Positions 45,225 through 55,125 of a stretch of DNA of 64,000 nucleotides are shown here, piece after piece. The notes below the pieces were generated by a model. It saw only the letters and a list, made by a program, of their open reading frames with translations, was not told where the DNA came from and did no database searches. Source of the stretch: WHTK01 sp963711035 (GTDB lineage Bacteria > Chloroflexota > Dehalococcoidia > DSTF01 > WHTK01); NCBI GenBank assembly GCA_963711035.1, contig CAVQCN010000002.1, forward strand, positions 296,848 through 360,847, given 5' to 3'. How positions within the stretch are numbered: the stretch's first letter is position 1; each line of letters starts with the position of its first letter. Both the position numbers and the translations under genes were made by a program.

Positions 45225-45262
45225 ATGATGAAGCCGTTCATCTCGATGAACGACTTCATCAT
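45225..45262. promoter_or_regulatory. 38-base near-perfect palindrome
   Basis: ATGATGAAGCCGTTCATC and GATGAACGACTTCATCAT are inverted copies with one mismatch around a two-base centre. It lies between the metallo-beta-lactamase-fold gene and the CYTH-CHAD gene, 42 bases before the latter's start. No T-run follows on either strand, so an operator or attenuating hairpin is more likely than a terminator. Confidence 0.7.
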
Positions 45263-45335
45263 GCTATTCGGTTGTATGTCAGCGAGCGGAAGAGACCTGG
45301 TCTCGGCGCGGGCTCGTCTCTCGCTGCGATCGTCG

Positions 45336-46190
45336 TCAGGCGTGGACGCCCATCGCCTGGATGACCTGATCCAGGACCTCCTGACCGGGCATGACCGCCG
45401 CCGGGTAGTTCGGCATCTCGCGCATCATGGTGATAGCCTGGTCGACCTCGCGGGCGGTAATCGGCGGCGTGTGGCCGCTGACGATTACGCGGGGGTTCAG
45501 CTCGGCGATGCGGTCGACCTGCTGGTTGAACAGGCCGTAATCCGCCACGGCGTGCCACGGGGCCAGCAGGCTCTGGATCATCGGGAAGGCTTCCTTCCAG
45601 AACTCGCGGTCCATCTCGCAGACGTCGTCCACGGGGTTCATCACCGTGGTGCAGAAGGCGTCGGCTGCCCAGTACACACCCGACTTGCCGTCGTACAACC
45701 CCCGCGTGGCGGGCGAGTCGTAGATTGGCGGGCGGATCGCCACCAGCTTGCGGTCGCCGGCGAGGAACGATTCACCGTCGTGGATCCAGCGCATGCGGTG
45801 CGGCGGTATGGCCATGTCCTGCGACAGTCGCTCGATCTGGAACCAGTTCGAGACCAGGACCGCGTTCTCGCAGAGCGCCATGACCTCGCGCAGGTTGCCG
45901 ACGTGATCCGCGTCGTCGTGGGAGAGGAAGACCCAGCGCACGTCCTTCGGGTCGACCAGCGAGAACGTGTCGTTGAGCCAGTCGCGCCGGTTGGCGACGG
46001 TCCCCGTGTCGACGAGGACGGGCTCCTCGCCCAGGATGACCATCGAATTGCCGTAGATGCCCACCGGGGCCATGCCTTCGCCGAAGATCTGACGAATGAT
46101 GTAGGTGTCTTCCGCGATGCGCAGCGGCTCGTGGTGGAAGAGCGGCGCCATCGGCTCGAAGCTCGTCTCGGGGCTGGTTAGCGTTGTCAT
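45336..46190 (-). CDS. Metallo-beta-lactamase-fold protein, ODP/flavodiiron-like
   Basis: The start is ATG 46190, preceded by GGAGAG; 284 residues. The MBL fold is seen in GNSMVILGEEPVLVDTGTVA and VRWVFLSHDDADHVGNLREV. The metal motif is H-D-D-A-D-H, so the second histidine of the usual HxHxDH is an aspartate. That is closer to the HxExD site of oxygen-binding di-iron proteins and flavodiiron proteins. Later ligands could be in YWAADAFC and VIVSGHTPPI. No flavodoxin domain is attached, so electrons would come from another protein. It may bind O2 or NO, or hydrolyse a small ester. It is divergent from the PNPOx genes. Confidence 0.85.
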   Translation of the reverse strand: MTTLTSPETSFEPMAPLFHHEPLRIAEDTYIIRQIFGEGMAPVGIYGNSMVILGEEPVLVDTGTVANRRDWLNDTFSLVDPKDVRWVFLSHDDADHVGNLREVMALCENAVLVSNWFQIERLSQDMAIPPHRMRWIHDGESFLAGDRKLVAIRPPIYDSPATRGLYDGKSGVYWAADAFCTTVMNPVDDVCEMDREFWKEAFPMIQSLLAPWHAVADYGLFNQQVDRIAELNPRVIVSGHTPPITAREVDQAITMMREMPNYPAAVMPGQEVLDQVIQAMGVHA

Positions 46191-46288
46191 CGAATTCTCT
46201 CCTGTGATGCTTTCTCGTTCGTTTTCGGTTATGAGCCCGCCGGCCGCCGGGCACACTCAAATGCTAGGTGGGACGCCGATGGCGCGTT

Positions 46289-46351
46289 CCTAAATGCTCC
46301 CTAGCGTCCTCTGCTAAGATGCCTAAGATGATCCTAAATTCCTACTAAAGG
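46289..46351. repeat. Short CCTAA(G/A)-type direct repeats in a divergent promoter region
   Basis: CCTAAATGCTCC, GCTAAGATG, CCTAAGATGATCC, CCTAAATTCC and CTACTAAAGG follow one another at about 8-20 base steps. The region separates the metallo-beta-lactamase-fold gene from the PNPOx pair and is AT-richer than the surroundings, as expected for a control region. Protein-binding direct repeats are possible. Confidence 0.45.
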
Positions 46352-46408
46352 CCTCATCTATCTGTTTCGGTGGTGCCCCGCGATGGCGGTGGGGACCAGG
46401 AGAGCCCG

Positions 46409-46864
46409 GTGATCGATTCGGACCTCAAGCAGTTCGTCGAGTCCGACCTCAGCGTCGTCGTCGGTACGCGTGACGCCGAACTGGCTCCCGAGATTACGCG
46501 CGGCTGGGGGCCGATGGTGATGCCGGAGGGCGACTCTCTCACCGTCTTCGTCGACCGCGCGGCCGGCACGCGCACCGTGGCGAACCTGCGCGACAACGCC
46601 CTGATGAGCATCACGCTGACCCACCCGATGAGCCACAAGGCGGTGCAGTTCAAAGGCCGCTGCGTCGAAATCGGCGACCCCGTCGCGGCCGACTGGCCCC
46701 ACATCGAACGGCATCGCGAAGCCTTCACGCAGGTGCTGGGCCAGATGGGCTACACGCGCGAGTTCACGCGCCGCCTGTGGTCGCTGCAGGTCGTCAAGCT
46801 GCGTCTCAGCATCCAGCAGGCCTTCGATCAGACTCCCGGTCCGGAGGCCGGCAGGCCGCTGTGA
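46409..46864 (+). CDS. PNPOx-fold (split-barrel FMN-binding) protein
   Basis: I start at GTG 46409, seven bases after AGGAG, giving 151 residues. LKQFVESDLSVVVGTRDAEL, ITRGWGPMVMPEGDSLTVFV, RTVANLRDNALMSITLTHPM and HKAVQFKGRCVEIGDP follow the split-barrel fold of the pyridoxamine-phosphate-oxidase-like family. Such proteins bind FMN, F420 or haem and reduce or detoxify small molecules; the cofactor cannot be read from the sequence. Its stop overlaps the GTG of the next gene (GTGA), which has a related N-terminal domain. Confidence 0.82.
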   Translation: MIDSDLKQFVESDLSVVVGTRDAELAPEITRGWGPMVMPEGDSLTVFVDRAAGTRTVANLRDNALMSITLTHPMSHKAVQFKGRCVEIGDPVAADWPHIERHREAFTQVLGQMGYTREFTRRLWSLQVVKLRLSIQQAFDQTPGPEAGRPL

Positions 46865-48216
46865 CCGCGCCGGCTTTCGCGATCCCGCTCAAAGACATCG
46901 ATGCCTGCTTCGACGGCGCGATCCCATGCACCATCTGCTCCGTCGCGGCAGATGGCGTGCCCAACGTCACGTACCTTTCGATCGTTCACTTGCTGGACGA
47001 CGAGCACGTCGGCCTCTCGCGACAGTTCTTCAACAAGACCATCGCCAACATGCTGGTCAACCCGCGGGTGGAGATCCTGCTCATCGAGCCCGGCACCGCG
47101 CGACAGTTCCGCATCCACGCCACCTACGAGCGCACCGAGCAGGAGGGCGAGCTGTTCGACAAGATGCGCATCCGGCTGGACGCCGTCGCCTCTCAGGTGG
47201 GCATGAGCAAGGTGTTCAAGCTGGCCGCAGTGGATGTCTGCCGCGTGTTGCAGTGCGAGCCCGTGCCCGGCGACTTCGACCTGGAGCCGCCGCCCAGCGA
47301 GCAACTCGATCTCGGTGCGCTGGACCAGATTTCGCGCCGCATCAACGCGGCCGCGGACATGGACCAGCTGATCAACGTCACGCTGGACTCGCTGGATGAG
47401 CTACTGGGCTTCCAGCACTCGCTGCTGCTGCTCGTCGACGAGCGCGGCGACCGCCTCTACACCGTCGCGAGCCGGGGCTACCCCGAATCGGGCGCCGGCT
47501 CCGAGGTCTGCTTCGGCGACGGCATCATTGGCGTCGCGGCGCAGCGGCGCCAGACGATCAACCTCTCGAACCTGCCCGGCGACCTGACCTATTCGCAGGC
47601 CGTGCGTTACAGCGTGCAGCGGGCGGGCGGTGCCGGCGACCTCGAGAGCGAGATCGACCTACCGGGACTGCCGGACGCCTACAGCCAGCTTGCGGTGCCC
47701 GTCATCGCGCGCGATAGGCTGCTCGGTCTGCTCCTGCTACAGAGCCAGGTGCAGTCTCGCTTCCGCGTCGGCGACGAGACGCTACTCAATCTCGTCGCGC
47801 GTGAGTTGGGCCTGGCGATGGCGCTCCTGCGCGCCGACCAGCCCAGCCAGACCTTCGTCGCGGAGGTGGGCAACGAGGCCGGCGCCTTGGCTGCGTCGCA
47901 GGTGAAACACTACGCCGCGGACGACAGCATCTTCGTGGACAACGACTACGTTATCAAAGGTGTGGCGGGGCGCATCCTCTGGCGCCTGCTGCAGAGCTAC
48001 GCCGAGGAGCGGCGGGTCGACTTCACCAACAAGGAGATCCGTCTCGACCCCAGCCTCGACCTGCCCGACATCAAGGACAACCTGGAGTCGCGCCTCATCC
48101 TGCTGCGTCGCCGCCTCGAGGACCGCTGCGAGCTGGTGCGTATTGCCAGCGCCGGCCGTGGCCGCATCCGCCTCAACGTGCAGCGCGACTTCGTCCTGCG
48201 TGAGATTAGCGAGTAG
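46861..48216 (+). CDS. PNPOx-fold / GAF / C-terminal helical domain protein
   Basis: GTG 46861 overlaps the preceding stop. The 451-residue protein has a split-barrel domain at residues 1-140 (FDGAIPCTICSVAADGVPNV, HVGLSRQFFNKTIANMLVNP), a GAF domain at about 165-340 (LDQISRRINAAADMDQLINV, HSLLLLVDERGDRLYTVASR, AVPVIARDRLLGLLLLQSQV) and a C-terminal domain of about 90 residues (VIKGVAGRILWRLLQSYAEE, LESRLILLRRRLEDRCELVR). The C-terminal part looks like a winged-helix or signalling module I cannot name. The protein may sense a flavin- or haem-linked signal. Coupling with the preceding protein suggests they act together. Confidence 0.77.
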   Translation: MTAPAFAIPLKDIDACFDGAIPCTICSVAADGVPNVTYLSIVHLLDDEHVGLSRQFFNKTIANMLVNPRVEILLIEPGTARQFRIHATYERTEQEGELFDKMRIRLDAVASQVGMSKVFKLAAVDVCRVLQCEPVPGDFDLEPPPSEQLDLGALDQISRRINAAADMDQLINVTLDSLDELLGFQHSLLLLVDERGDRLYTVASRGYPESGAGSEVCFGDGIIGVAAQRRQTINLSNLPGDLTYSQAVRYSVQRAGGAGDLESEIDLPGLPDAYSQLAVPVIARDRLLGLLLLQSQVQSRFRVGDETLLNLVARELGLAMALLRADQPSQTFVAEVGNEAGALAASQVKHYAADDSIFVDNDYVIKGVAGRILWRLLQSYAEERRVDFTNKEIRLDPSLDLPDIKDNLESRLILLRRRLEDRCELVRIASAGRGRIRLNVQRDFVLREISE

Positions 48217-48257
48217 ACGGCTTCGGTCAGCCATCGCGAAGCCCGAACCACGAAGCC

Positions 48258-48266
48258 TGCTATACT
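48258..48266 (+). promoter_or_regulatory. Extended -10 promoter element before the TypA/BipA gene
   Basis: TGCTATACT is a full extended -10. No good -35 is visible. The start would be near 48273 and the leader about 95 bases, with a GC-rich hairpin (GGCGGCAGCGCC) inside. Confidence 0.42.
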
Positions 48267-48368
48267 GAGAAACAGGAGCTATACATAAACGCTATCAGGC
48301 CCCCGGCGGCAGCGCCGCTTTGGGAGCCTTCATTTTGTAACCGGCCAGGTCAGGGCCTCGGAGACCGC

Positions 48369-50198
48369 ATGTACCGCAGGGAAGATATCAGGAACATCGC
48401 CATCATCGCGCACGTCGACCACGGCAAGACGACACTGGTCGACTACTTGCTCAACCAGACGGGCGTGTTCCGCGAAGGGCAGCAGGTCGTCACACGCGTC
48501 ATGGACTCGAACGACCTGGAGCGCGAGCGTGGCATCACCATCCTGGCCAAGAACACGGCCATCTTCTACAAGGGCAAGAAGATCAACATCGTCGACACGC
48601 CCGGCCACAGCGACTTCGGCGGCGAGGTCGAGCGCACCCTGACGATGGTCGACGGCGTGCTGCTGCTGGTCGATGCGGCTGAAGGACCGCTGCCCGGCAC
48701 CAAGTTCGTGCTCAAGAAGGCGCTGGACCTCGACCTCAAACCTATCGTGGTGATCAACAAGATCGACCGTAAGGACGCCCGACCCTACGAGGTGCTGGAC
48801 GAGGTCTTCGAGCTCTTCCTGTCCCTCGGCGCGACGGATGAGCAGCTCGATTTCCCCACCCTCTACTGCATCGCCAAGCAGGGCATCGCGAAGCGCGATC
48901 TGGACGACGACAGCGAGAACCTGGAGCCGCTGCTCGACGCCATCGTCGAGCAGGTGCCGGCGCCCGCCGGGGACCTGGACGGCGCGTTCCAGATGCTGAT
49001 TACGACCATCGACTACAACGACTACCTGGGGCGCCTCGGCATTGGCAAGATCGGCCGCGGCACCATCCGTCTCAACTCGCCCATGAAGGTCGTGCGCCGT
49101 GACGGCGCCATGGACGATGCCCGCGTGCGCAAGATATACAGCTTCGACGGCCTCAAGCGCGTCGAAGTGGACGAAGCCTCCGTCGGCGACATCATCGCCA
49201 TCGCCGGCATGGAGGAGGTCGACATCGGCGAGACGATCGCCGACCAGGCCGACACGACGCCGCTCTCCTTCGTCTCCATCGAAGAGCCGACCATCTCGAT
49301 GAACTTCCTCGTCAACACCTCGCCCTTCGCGGGCCTGGATGGCCGCTACGTGACCACGCGCAACCTGGCCGAGCGGCTGACGCGCGAGCTGCGCTCCAAC
49401 GTCAGCCTGCGGGTCGAGGCGACCGATTCGCCCGACGTGTTCAAGGTGAGCGGCCGCGGTGAGCTCCACCTCTCGGTCCTGATCGAGACGATGCGACGAG
49501 AGGGCTACGAGCTGCAGGTCTCCCGCCCCGAAGTCATCTTCAAGCGCGAGAACGACCGCCTCATGGAGCCGGTGGAGCACGTCGTCATCGACGTGCCGGA
49601 GGAGTACGTCGGCGCCGTGATCGAGAACCTGGGCAAGCGAAAGGGCGAGATGAAGAACATGGTCTCGTCCGGCGACAACACGCGTCTCGAGTTCATGGCG
49701 CCCTCGCGCGGCCTGATCGGTTTCCGCAACGAGTTCATGACGCAGACCCGCGGCGCCGGCATCCTCCACCACACGCTGTACAGCTACGAGCCGCACAAGG
49801 GCGAGCTGCCGGAGCGCTCCCACGGCGCCCTCGTCGCCATGGAGGCGGGCGACGCGGTGCCGTACGCGATCTTCCGTCTGCAGGACCGCGGCACCTTCTT
49901 CATCGAGCCGGGTACAAAGGTGTACGTCGGCATGGTCGTCGGCGAGAACGCGCGCGAGAACGACATCCCCGTCAACGTCTGCAAGACGAAGCAGCTCACC
50001 AACGTCCGCGCCGCAGGCTCCGACGAGGCCGTGCGCCTGGAGCCGCCGCGCATCCTCACCCTGGAGCAGGCCATCGAGTGGCTCGGCGAAGACGAGTACC
50101 TCGAGGTCACGCCCAAGGCGATCCGCATTCGCAAGAAGCCCCAGGAGCGCAACCGCAAGATCGCCAAGCAGCTCGAAGCTGCCGCTGCCAGCGGCTGA
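48369..50198 (+). CDS. typA: Ribosome-associated GTPase TypA/BipA
   Basis: The 609-residue protein starts MYRREDIRNIAIIAHVDHGK, with the P-loop AHVDHGKTTLVDYLLNQ, switch-region ERERGITILAKNTA, VDTPGHSDFGGEVERTLTMV and VINKIDRKDA. Domains II, III and V follow, then the BipA-specific C-terminal domain (GEMKNMVSSGDNTRLEFMAP, RGLIGFRNEFMTQTRGAGIL, VNVCKTKQLTNVRAAGSDEA). Length and motifs fit TypA/BipA exactly. It binds the 70S ribosome and helps 50S assembly and growth under stress. The gene is intact. Confidence 0.96.
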   Translation: MYRREDIRNIAIIAHVDHGKTTLVDYLLNQTGVFREGQQVVTRVMDSNDLERERGITILAKNTAIFYKGKKINIVDTPGHSDFGGEVERTLTMVDGVLLLVDAAEGPLPGTKFVLKKALDLDLKPIVVINKIDRKDARPYEVLDEVFELFLSLGATDEQLDFPTLYCIAKQGIAKRDLDDDSENLEPLLDAIVEQVPAPAGDLDGAFQMLITTIDYNDYLGRLGIGKIGRGTIRLNSPMKVVRRDGAMDDARVRKIYSFDGLKRVEVDEASVGDIIAIAGMEEVDIGETIADQADTTPLSFVSIEEPTISMNFLVNTSPFAGLDGRYVTTRNLAERLTRELRSNVSLRVEATDSPDVFKVSGRGELHLSVLIETMRREGYELQVSRPEVIFKRENDRLMEPVEHVVIDVPEEYVGAVIENLGKRKGEMKNMVSSGDNTRLEFMAPSRGLIGFRNEFMTQTRGAGILHHTLYSYEPHKGELPERSHGALVAMEAGDAVPYAIFRLQDRGTFFIEPGTKVYVGMVVGENARENDIPVNVCKTKQLTNVRAAGSDEAVRLEPPRILTLEQAIEWLGEDEYLEVTPKAIRIRKKPQERNRKIAKQLEAAAASG

Positions 50199-50235
50199 CG
50201 GCGCGACGGAAGACGTCCCGTTCTATACCGACGCG

Positions 50236-50490
50236 GCGTCAAAGATTGCTTCGCTGTCGCTCGCAACGACGAAAGAGCCTTGTACTCCTTTCCTTCCGTC
50301 TTGTCATTCCGAGCGCAGCGAGGAATCTGGTTCCTCGCGAAGTGGGACGCTGAGTCTCAAAGAGTGCTTGGGGTGCCGTTGTGCCGGTGGGGACGGAGCT
50401 GAAGCTTCGTCTCCGATGGGTGAAACGCCCGGGCAGTGCCTGAAGGTTGTCATCGCGAGAAATGCAGTGACGAAGCAATCTCTGGGTAAC
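50236..50490. repeat. Cluster of REP-like GTCATTCCGAG repeats (fills the gap of about 360 bases)
   Basis: GATTGCTTCGCTGTCGCTCG (near 50243), GTCATTCCGAGCGCAGCGAG (near 50302) and GTCATCGCGAGAAATGCAGT with GACGAAGCAATCTCTGG (near 50448-50485) are inverted and direct ends of the common REP family. Nothing else in 50199-50562 looks coding. Confidence 0.62.
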
Positions 50491-50562
50491 GTGGCGTTAT
50501 ACACGCCCTCCGGCTTGGCTGAGGCGGGCTGTCTGGGCTAACCTTGGTCATTCGGAGAAGAC

Positions 50563-51753
50563 ATGAGCGACGTCGAACGACTCTTGGGCTGGTTCAAGGA
50601 CGGCAGCCTCCTGCGTCCTTCGGCTGATACGCCTACTACGGTGCACCTCTCCCGCGCGATGGCCTCGTTGAGTGGCGCTCCCATTGAGTTGGACGAAACG
50701 TCCGCGAGCCTCGCTCAGGCGATTGGCCCTGCGGAGCATTACGTCTTCATCCTGGCAGACGGTCTCGGCATGAACCTCATCGAGTCGATGCCGGAGACCT
50801 CGTATCTGCGCAGCCACACCGCGAAGGAGATAAGCTCCGTCTTCCCGTCAGCGACGGCGCCGGCGATTACGTCCCTCGCCACCGGCGTCTGGCCGGGCGA
50901 GCACGGCGTGTTGGGCTGGTTCCTCTACCTGCAGGAGCGCGAAATTCAGGCCATCGCCCTACCTTTCGTGGAGCGCTTCACTGGACGCCCTTTGGACGAG
51001 CTCGGGGTCCAGGAGCGCGACATCGTGGCCGGCTCGCCGCTGCTGCAGGATTACGGCCGTGCCGCCATGATGCTCATGCCGAACGCCATCCAGGACAGCG
51101 CTTACACGAACCGCATCTCGGGCGGCGTCAACATCCACGGCTACGAAGAGCTGGACGGCGCCATCGAGACCCTGATGCAGCGCATCGACACCGCCTCCGG
51201 CCCCACCTACACGTACTGTTACTACTCGCACGTCGATAGCCAATCGCACGTCTACGGTCCCGGCTCCGACGCCGTGCGCACCGAGGTGGAGATTCTCAAT
51301 CAGGCGGTGCGGCGTTTGTCTCGGGCGCTGGGGCGGGACGCCCGCATCGTGCTCACCGCCGACCACGGCCTCTATGACGTCGCCGACCACCAGAAGGTGG
51401 TGCTCGATCCCTCGGACGATCTCATGGCGCTGCTTTCGGCGCCGCCTGCGGGTGAACCGCGCGTGCCGGTGTTCCACGTCCTCGCCGGACGCGCGGCCGA
51501 GTTCGCCGACCGATTCCGCGAGCGCTACGGCGAGCACTTCGCCCTTCTGGCGGTCGATGAAGTGGACGAGTTGGGCCTGCTCGGCCCGGCGCCGCTCTCT
51601 GCGAGGGCGAGGCTGCGCTTCGGCGACTTCATGGCCATCTCGGGCGCAGGTGAGGCGCTGGTTTACCAGCCCGATCAGGGCATCTTTGACATGCTGGGCT
51701 ACCACGGCGGCCTGAGCGCCGAAGAAATGCGCATCCCTCTTATGCTGGCCTGA
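50563..51753 (+). CDS. Alkaline phosphatase superfamily phosphodiesterase/pyrophosphatase
   Basis: The 396-residue protein has the type I phosphodiesterase/nucleotide-pyrophosphatase layout: YVFILADGLGMNLIESMPET with the first metal Asp, SVFPSATAPAITSLATGVWP with the nucleophilic Thr/Ser, EHGVLGWFLYLQEREIQAIA, then YYSHVDSQSHVYGPGSD and IVLTADHGLYDVADHQKV with the metal Asp/His residues. It probably hydrolyses phosphodiester or pyrophosphate bonds with two zinc ions. No signal peptide is seen, so it is cytoplasmic. It stands alone. Confidence 0.86.
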   Translation: MSDVERLLGWFKDGSLLRPSADTPTTVHLSRAMASLSGAPIELDETSASLAQAIGPAEHYVFILADGLGMNLIESMPETSYLRSHTAKEISSVFPSATAPAITSLATGVWPGEHGVLGWFLYLQEREIQAIALPFVERFTGRPLDELGVQERDIVAGSPLLQDYGRAAMMLMPNAIQDSAYTNRISGGVNIHGYEELDGAIETLMQRIDTASGPTYTYCYYSHVDSQSHVYGPGSDAVRTEVEILNQAVRRLSRALGRDARIVLTADHGLYDVADHQKVVLDPSDDLMALLSAPPAGEPRVPVFHVLAGRAAEFADRFRERYGEHFALLAVDEVDELGLLGPAPLSARARLRFGDFMAISGAGEALVYQPDQGIFDMLGYHGGLSAEEMRIPLMLA

Positions 51754-51862
51754 TTCAGGCGCCGAGCACGTCTTTCTTCCTCGAACCCATTGATTTCGTA
51801 CGCGCCTCCCGTTAGCGTTCGTCCTGTGAACCACGAATCACCCTTTCAGAGAGGAGCCACCC

Positions 51863-52153
51863 ATGTACGGAACCGTCGCGCGAATGAAAATCAAGCCGGG
51901 AACGGCAGCCCGCATGCAGGAGTACGCCAAGTCGTATGAGGGGCTGAACGTACCGGGTCAGATCAATACCTACGTCTTCCAGATGGACGCGGACGCCAAC
52001 GAGCTCTACCTCGTCGCCATCTTCGACAGCAAGGAGGCGTACGAGGCCAACGCCAACGACCCGTCGCAGGACGCCCGCTTCCGGCAGATGATGGAGCTGC
52101 TGGACGGCGAGCCGGAATGGCACGACGGCGAGATCATCTACGCCATGAAGTAA
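51863..52153 (+). CDS. Small ABM-like (dimeric alpha+beta barrel) protein
   Basis: This 96-residue protein (MYGTVARMKIKPGTAARMQE) has the ferredoxin-like ABM pattern: VARMKIKPGTAARM, TYVFQMDADANELYLVAIFD and SKEAYEANANDPSQDARFRQ. Proteins of this fold act as monooxygenases or have no known activity. A GAGAGGAG ribosome site precedes the ATG by seven bases. It is not clearly linked to its neighbours. Confidence 0.78.
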   Translation: MYGTVARMKIKPGTAARMQEYAKSYEGLNVPGQINTYVFQMDADANELYLVAIFDSKEAYEANANDPSQDARFRQMMELLDGEPEWHDGEIIYAMK

Positions 52154-52235
52154 GCCTCTGGGTAGGCCGCTCGGCTCTGGCTGGAGACGAAACGAGAGCG
52201 TACGCTAGGTTCGTAACCCTTGCGGAGGCGTGCTT

Positions 52236-53693
<1,458 letters not shown>

Positions 53694-53773
53694 CGCGCCC
53701 GTAAGCGGCGTCTGATGGACGCTGCGATTTGCCTCGTGTATCGTCGGGTTGTGACTGGATACGCTGCCCTCGG

Positions 53774-54634
53774 ATGATCGAACCAGAGTCTCGCTACTTC
53801 GAATCCGCTCGTCTTCGCATGCACTACGTCGTCTGGGGCGACGAGTCGAAGCCTGCGCTGCTCCTCGTGCACGGCGGCCAGGACCACGCCCGCAGCTGGG
53901 ACTTCGTCGCCGAGCGCATGGTGGACCGCTACGCTGTCTACGGCATCGATCTGCGCGGGCACGGCGATAGCGATTGGGCGAAAGGGCCCGCCTACCAGTT
54001 CAGCAACCATGTCTCCGATGTCGCCAAGCTGGTCGACATCCTCGGCCGCGACAAGCTCCATATCGTCGGCCACTCGATGGGCGGACGCGTCGTGGTCGAT
54101 TACGCCTCCTCCTTCCCGGAGCATGTCGAGCGTCTCGTCTCGATCGAGGGCTTCGGCCGGCCGCCGGTCGACCTGACGACGACAGAGCGTGTGCGCAAGT
54201 TCGTCGACGACATCCGCAAGAGCGAGGCGTTCCGCCCGCGCGTCTACCAGACGATCGAGGAAGCCGAGAAGCGCATGCAGGAGGCGAACGGCCACCTGAC
54301 GCCGGAGATGGTGCGCCACCTCACCAAGTACGCGGTGCGTCCCGGTGAGGACGGCGGCTGGGTGTGGAAATACGACCCCTTCCAGCGCGTCCTGCCGACG
54401 CCTGACTGGTCGATGGAGCAATTCCGAGAGATGTGGGGTCAGTTGCGGGCGCCCATCCTGCTGATCGGCGGCAGTGAGAGCTGGTTCCAGAAAGAGCGCA
54501 TGGAGATCATGGAGTCGGCGTTGGCGCACGCGCAGACCGTCATGGTCGAAGGCGCCGGCCACTGGGTGCACCACGACCAGCTCGACGTTTTCGTCAAGCT
54601 GATCCGCGACTTCTTCGACGCCGACCAGCCGTAG
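53774..54634 (+). CDS. Alpha/beta hydrolase
   Basis: I start at ATG 53774 (MIEPESRYFESARLRMHYVV), giving 286 residues. LLLVHGGQDHARSWDFVAER, GIDLRGHGDSDWAKGP, the nucleophile elbow HIVGHSMGGRVVVDYASSFP and the histidine in VEGAGHWVHHDQLD are complete. The cap region (about residues 140-200) is helical and charged. It resembles epoxide hydrolase/dienelactone-type enzymes and is the first gene before the MaoC and acyl-CoA ligase genes. It may cleave a thioester or lactone in the same pathway. Confidence 0.89.
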   Translation: MIEPESRYFESARLRMHYVVWGDESKPALLLVHGGQDHARSWDFVAERMVDRYAVYGIDLRGHGDSDWAKGPAYQFSNHVSDVAKLVDILGRDKLHIVGHSMGGRVVVDYASSFPEHVERLVSIEGFGRPPVDLTTTERVRKFVDDIRKSEAFRPRVYQTIEEAEKRMQEANGHLTPEMVRHLTKYAVRPGEDGGWVWKYDPFQRVLPTPDWSMEQFREMWGQLRAPILLIGGSESWFQKERMEIMESALAHAQTVMVEGAGHWVHHDQLDVFVKLIRDFFDADQP

Positions 54635-54697
54635 CCGCAGCCCGGCCGCGAATCTATAATGCCCTCGCCCACGCGGACGTATCGATAAGGACGCCTC

Positions 54698-55123
54698 ATG
54701 CTCAAGACTTTCGATTACGACACCATTCAGATCGGCGAGGTGCTGGGTCAGAAGCAAGTCGAGATAACCGACGAGATGATCCGCAGCTACTGCGAAGCGA
54801 TCGAGACATCCCATCCCTGGTACCTCGATGACTCGCCCTTCGGCGGCCGCATCGCACCGGCCACCATCTTCGGCGACGACACGCTGCGCATCCTCGACGA
54901 GCAGTACGCGCGCTTTGGCAGCATCCATGCCAAGCAGGCCTGGGAGTTCACGTACCCGGCCCGCCTCGGCCATACCGTGACATTGACCGTCACCGTCGTT
55001 GACAAGTTCGTCCGGCGAGAGCGGCCCTACATCGTCATGGAGATGGCCGCGGTCGATGACGAGGGCATCGAGCTGTGCCGCAGCCTGCACACGTCGTTGA
55101 TGACGTTGCAGAGAGGGTCGTGA
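54698..55123 (+). CDS. MaoC-like (FAS1-type) dehydratase subunit
   Basis: This 141-residue hot-dog protein begins MLKTFDYDTIQIGEVLGQKQ and has VEITDEMIRSYCEAIETSHP and KQAWEFTYPARLGHTVTLTV. This is the N-terminal (FAS1-like) half of two-part MaoC hydratases, which usually lacks the catalytic Asp-His pair. The following gene is the second half. Together they would hydrate enoyl-CoA or dehydrate 3-hydroxyacyl-CoA. Confidence 0.86.
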   Translation: MLKTFDYDTIQIGEVLGQKQVEITDEMIRSYCEAIETSHPWYLDDSPFGGRIAPATIFGDDTLRILDEQYARFGSIHAKQAWEFTYPARLGHTVTLTVTVVDKFVRRERPYIVMEMAAVDDEGIELCRSLHTSLMTLQRGS

Positions 55124-55125
55124 GC

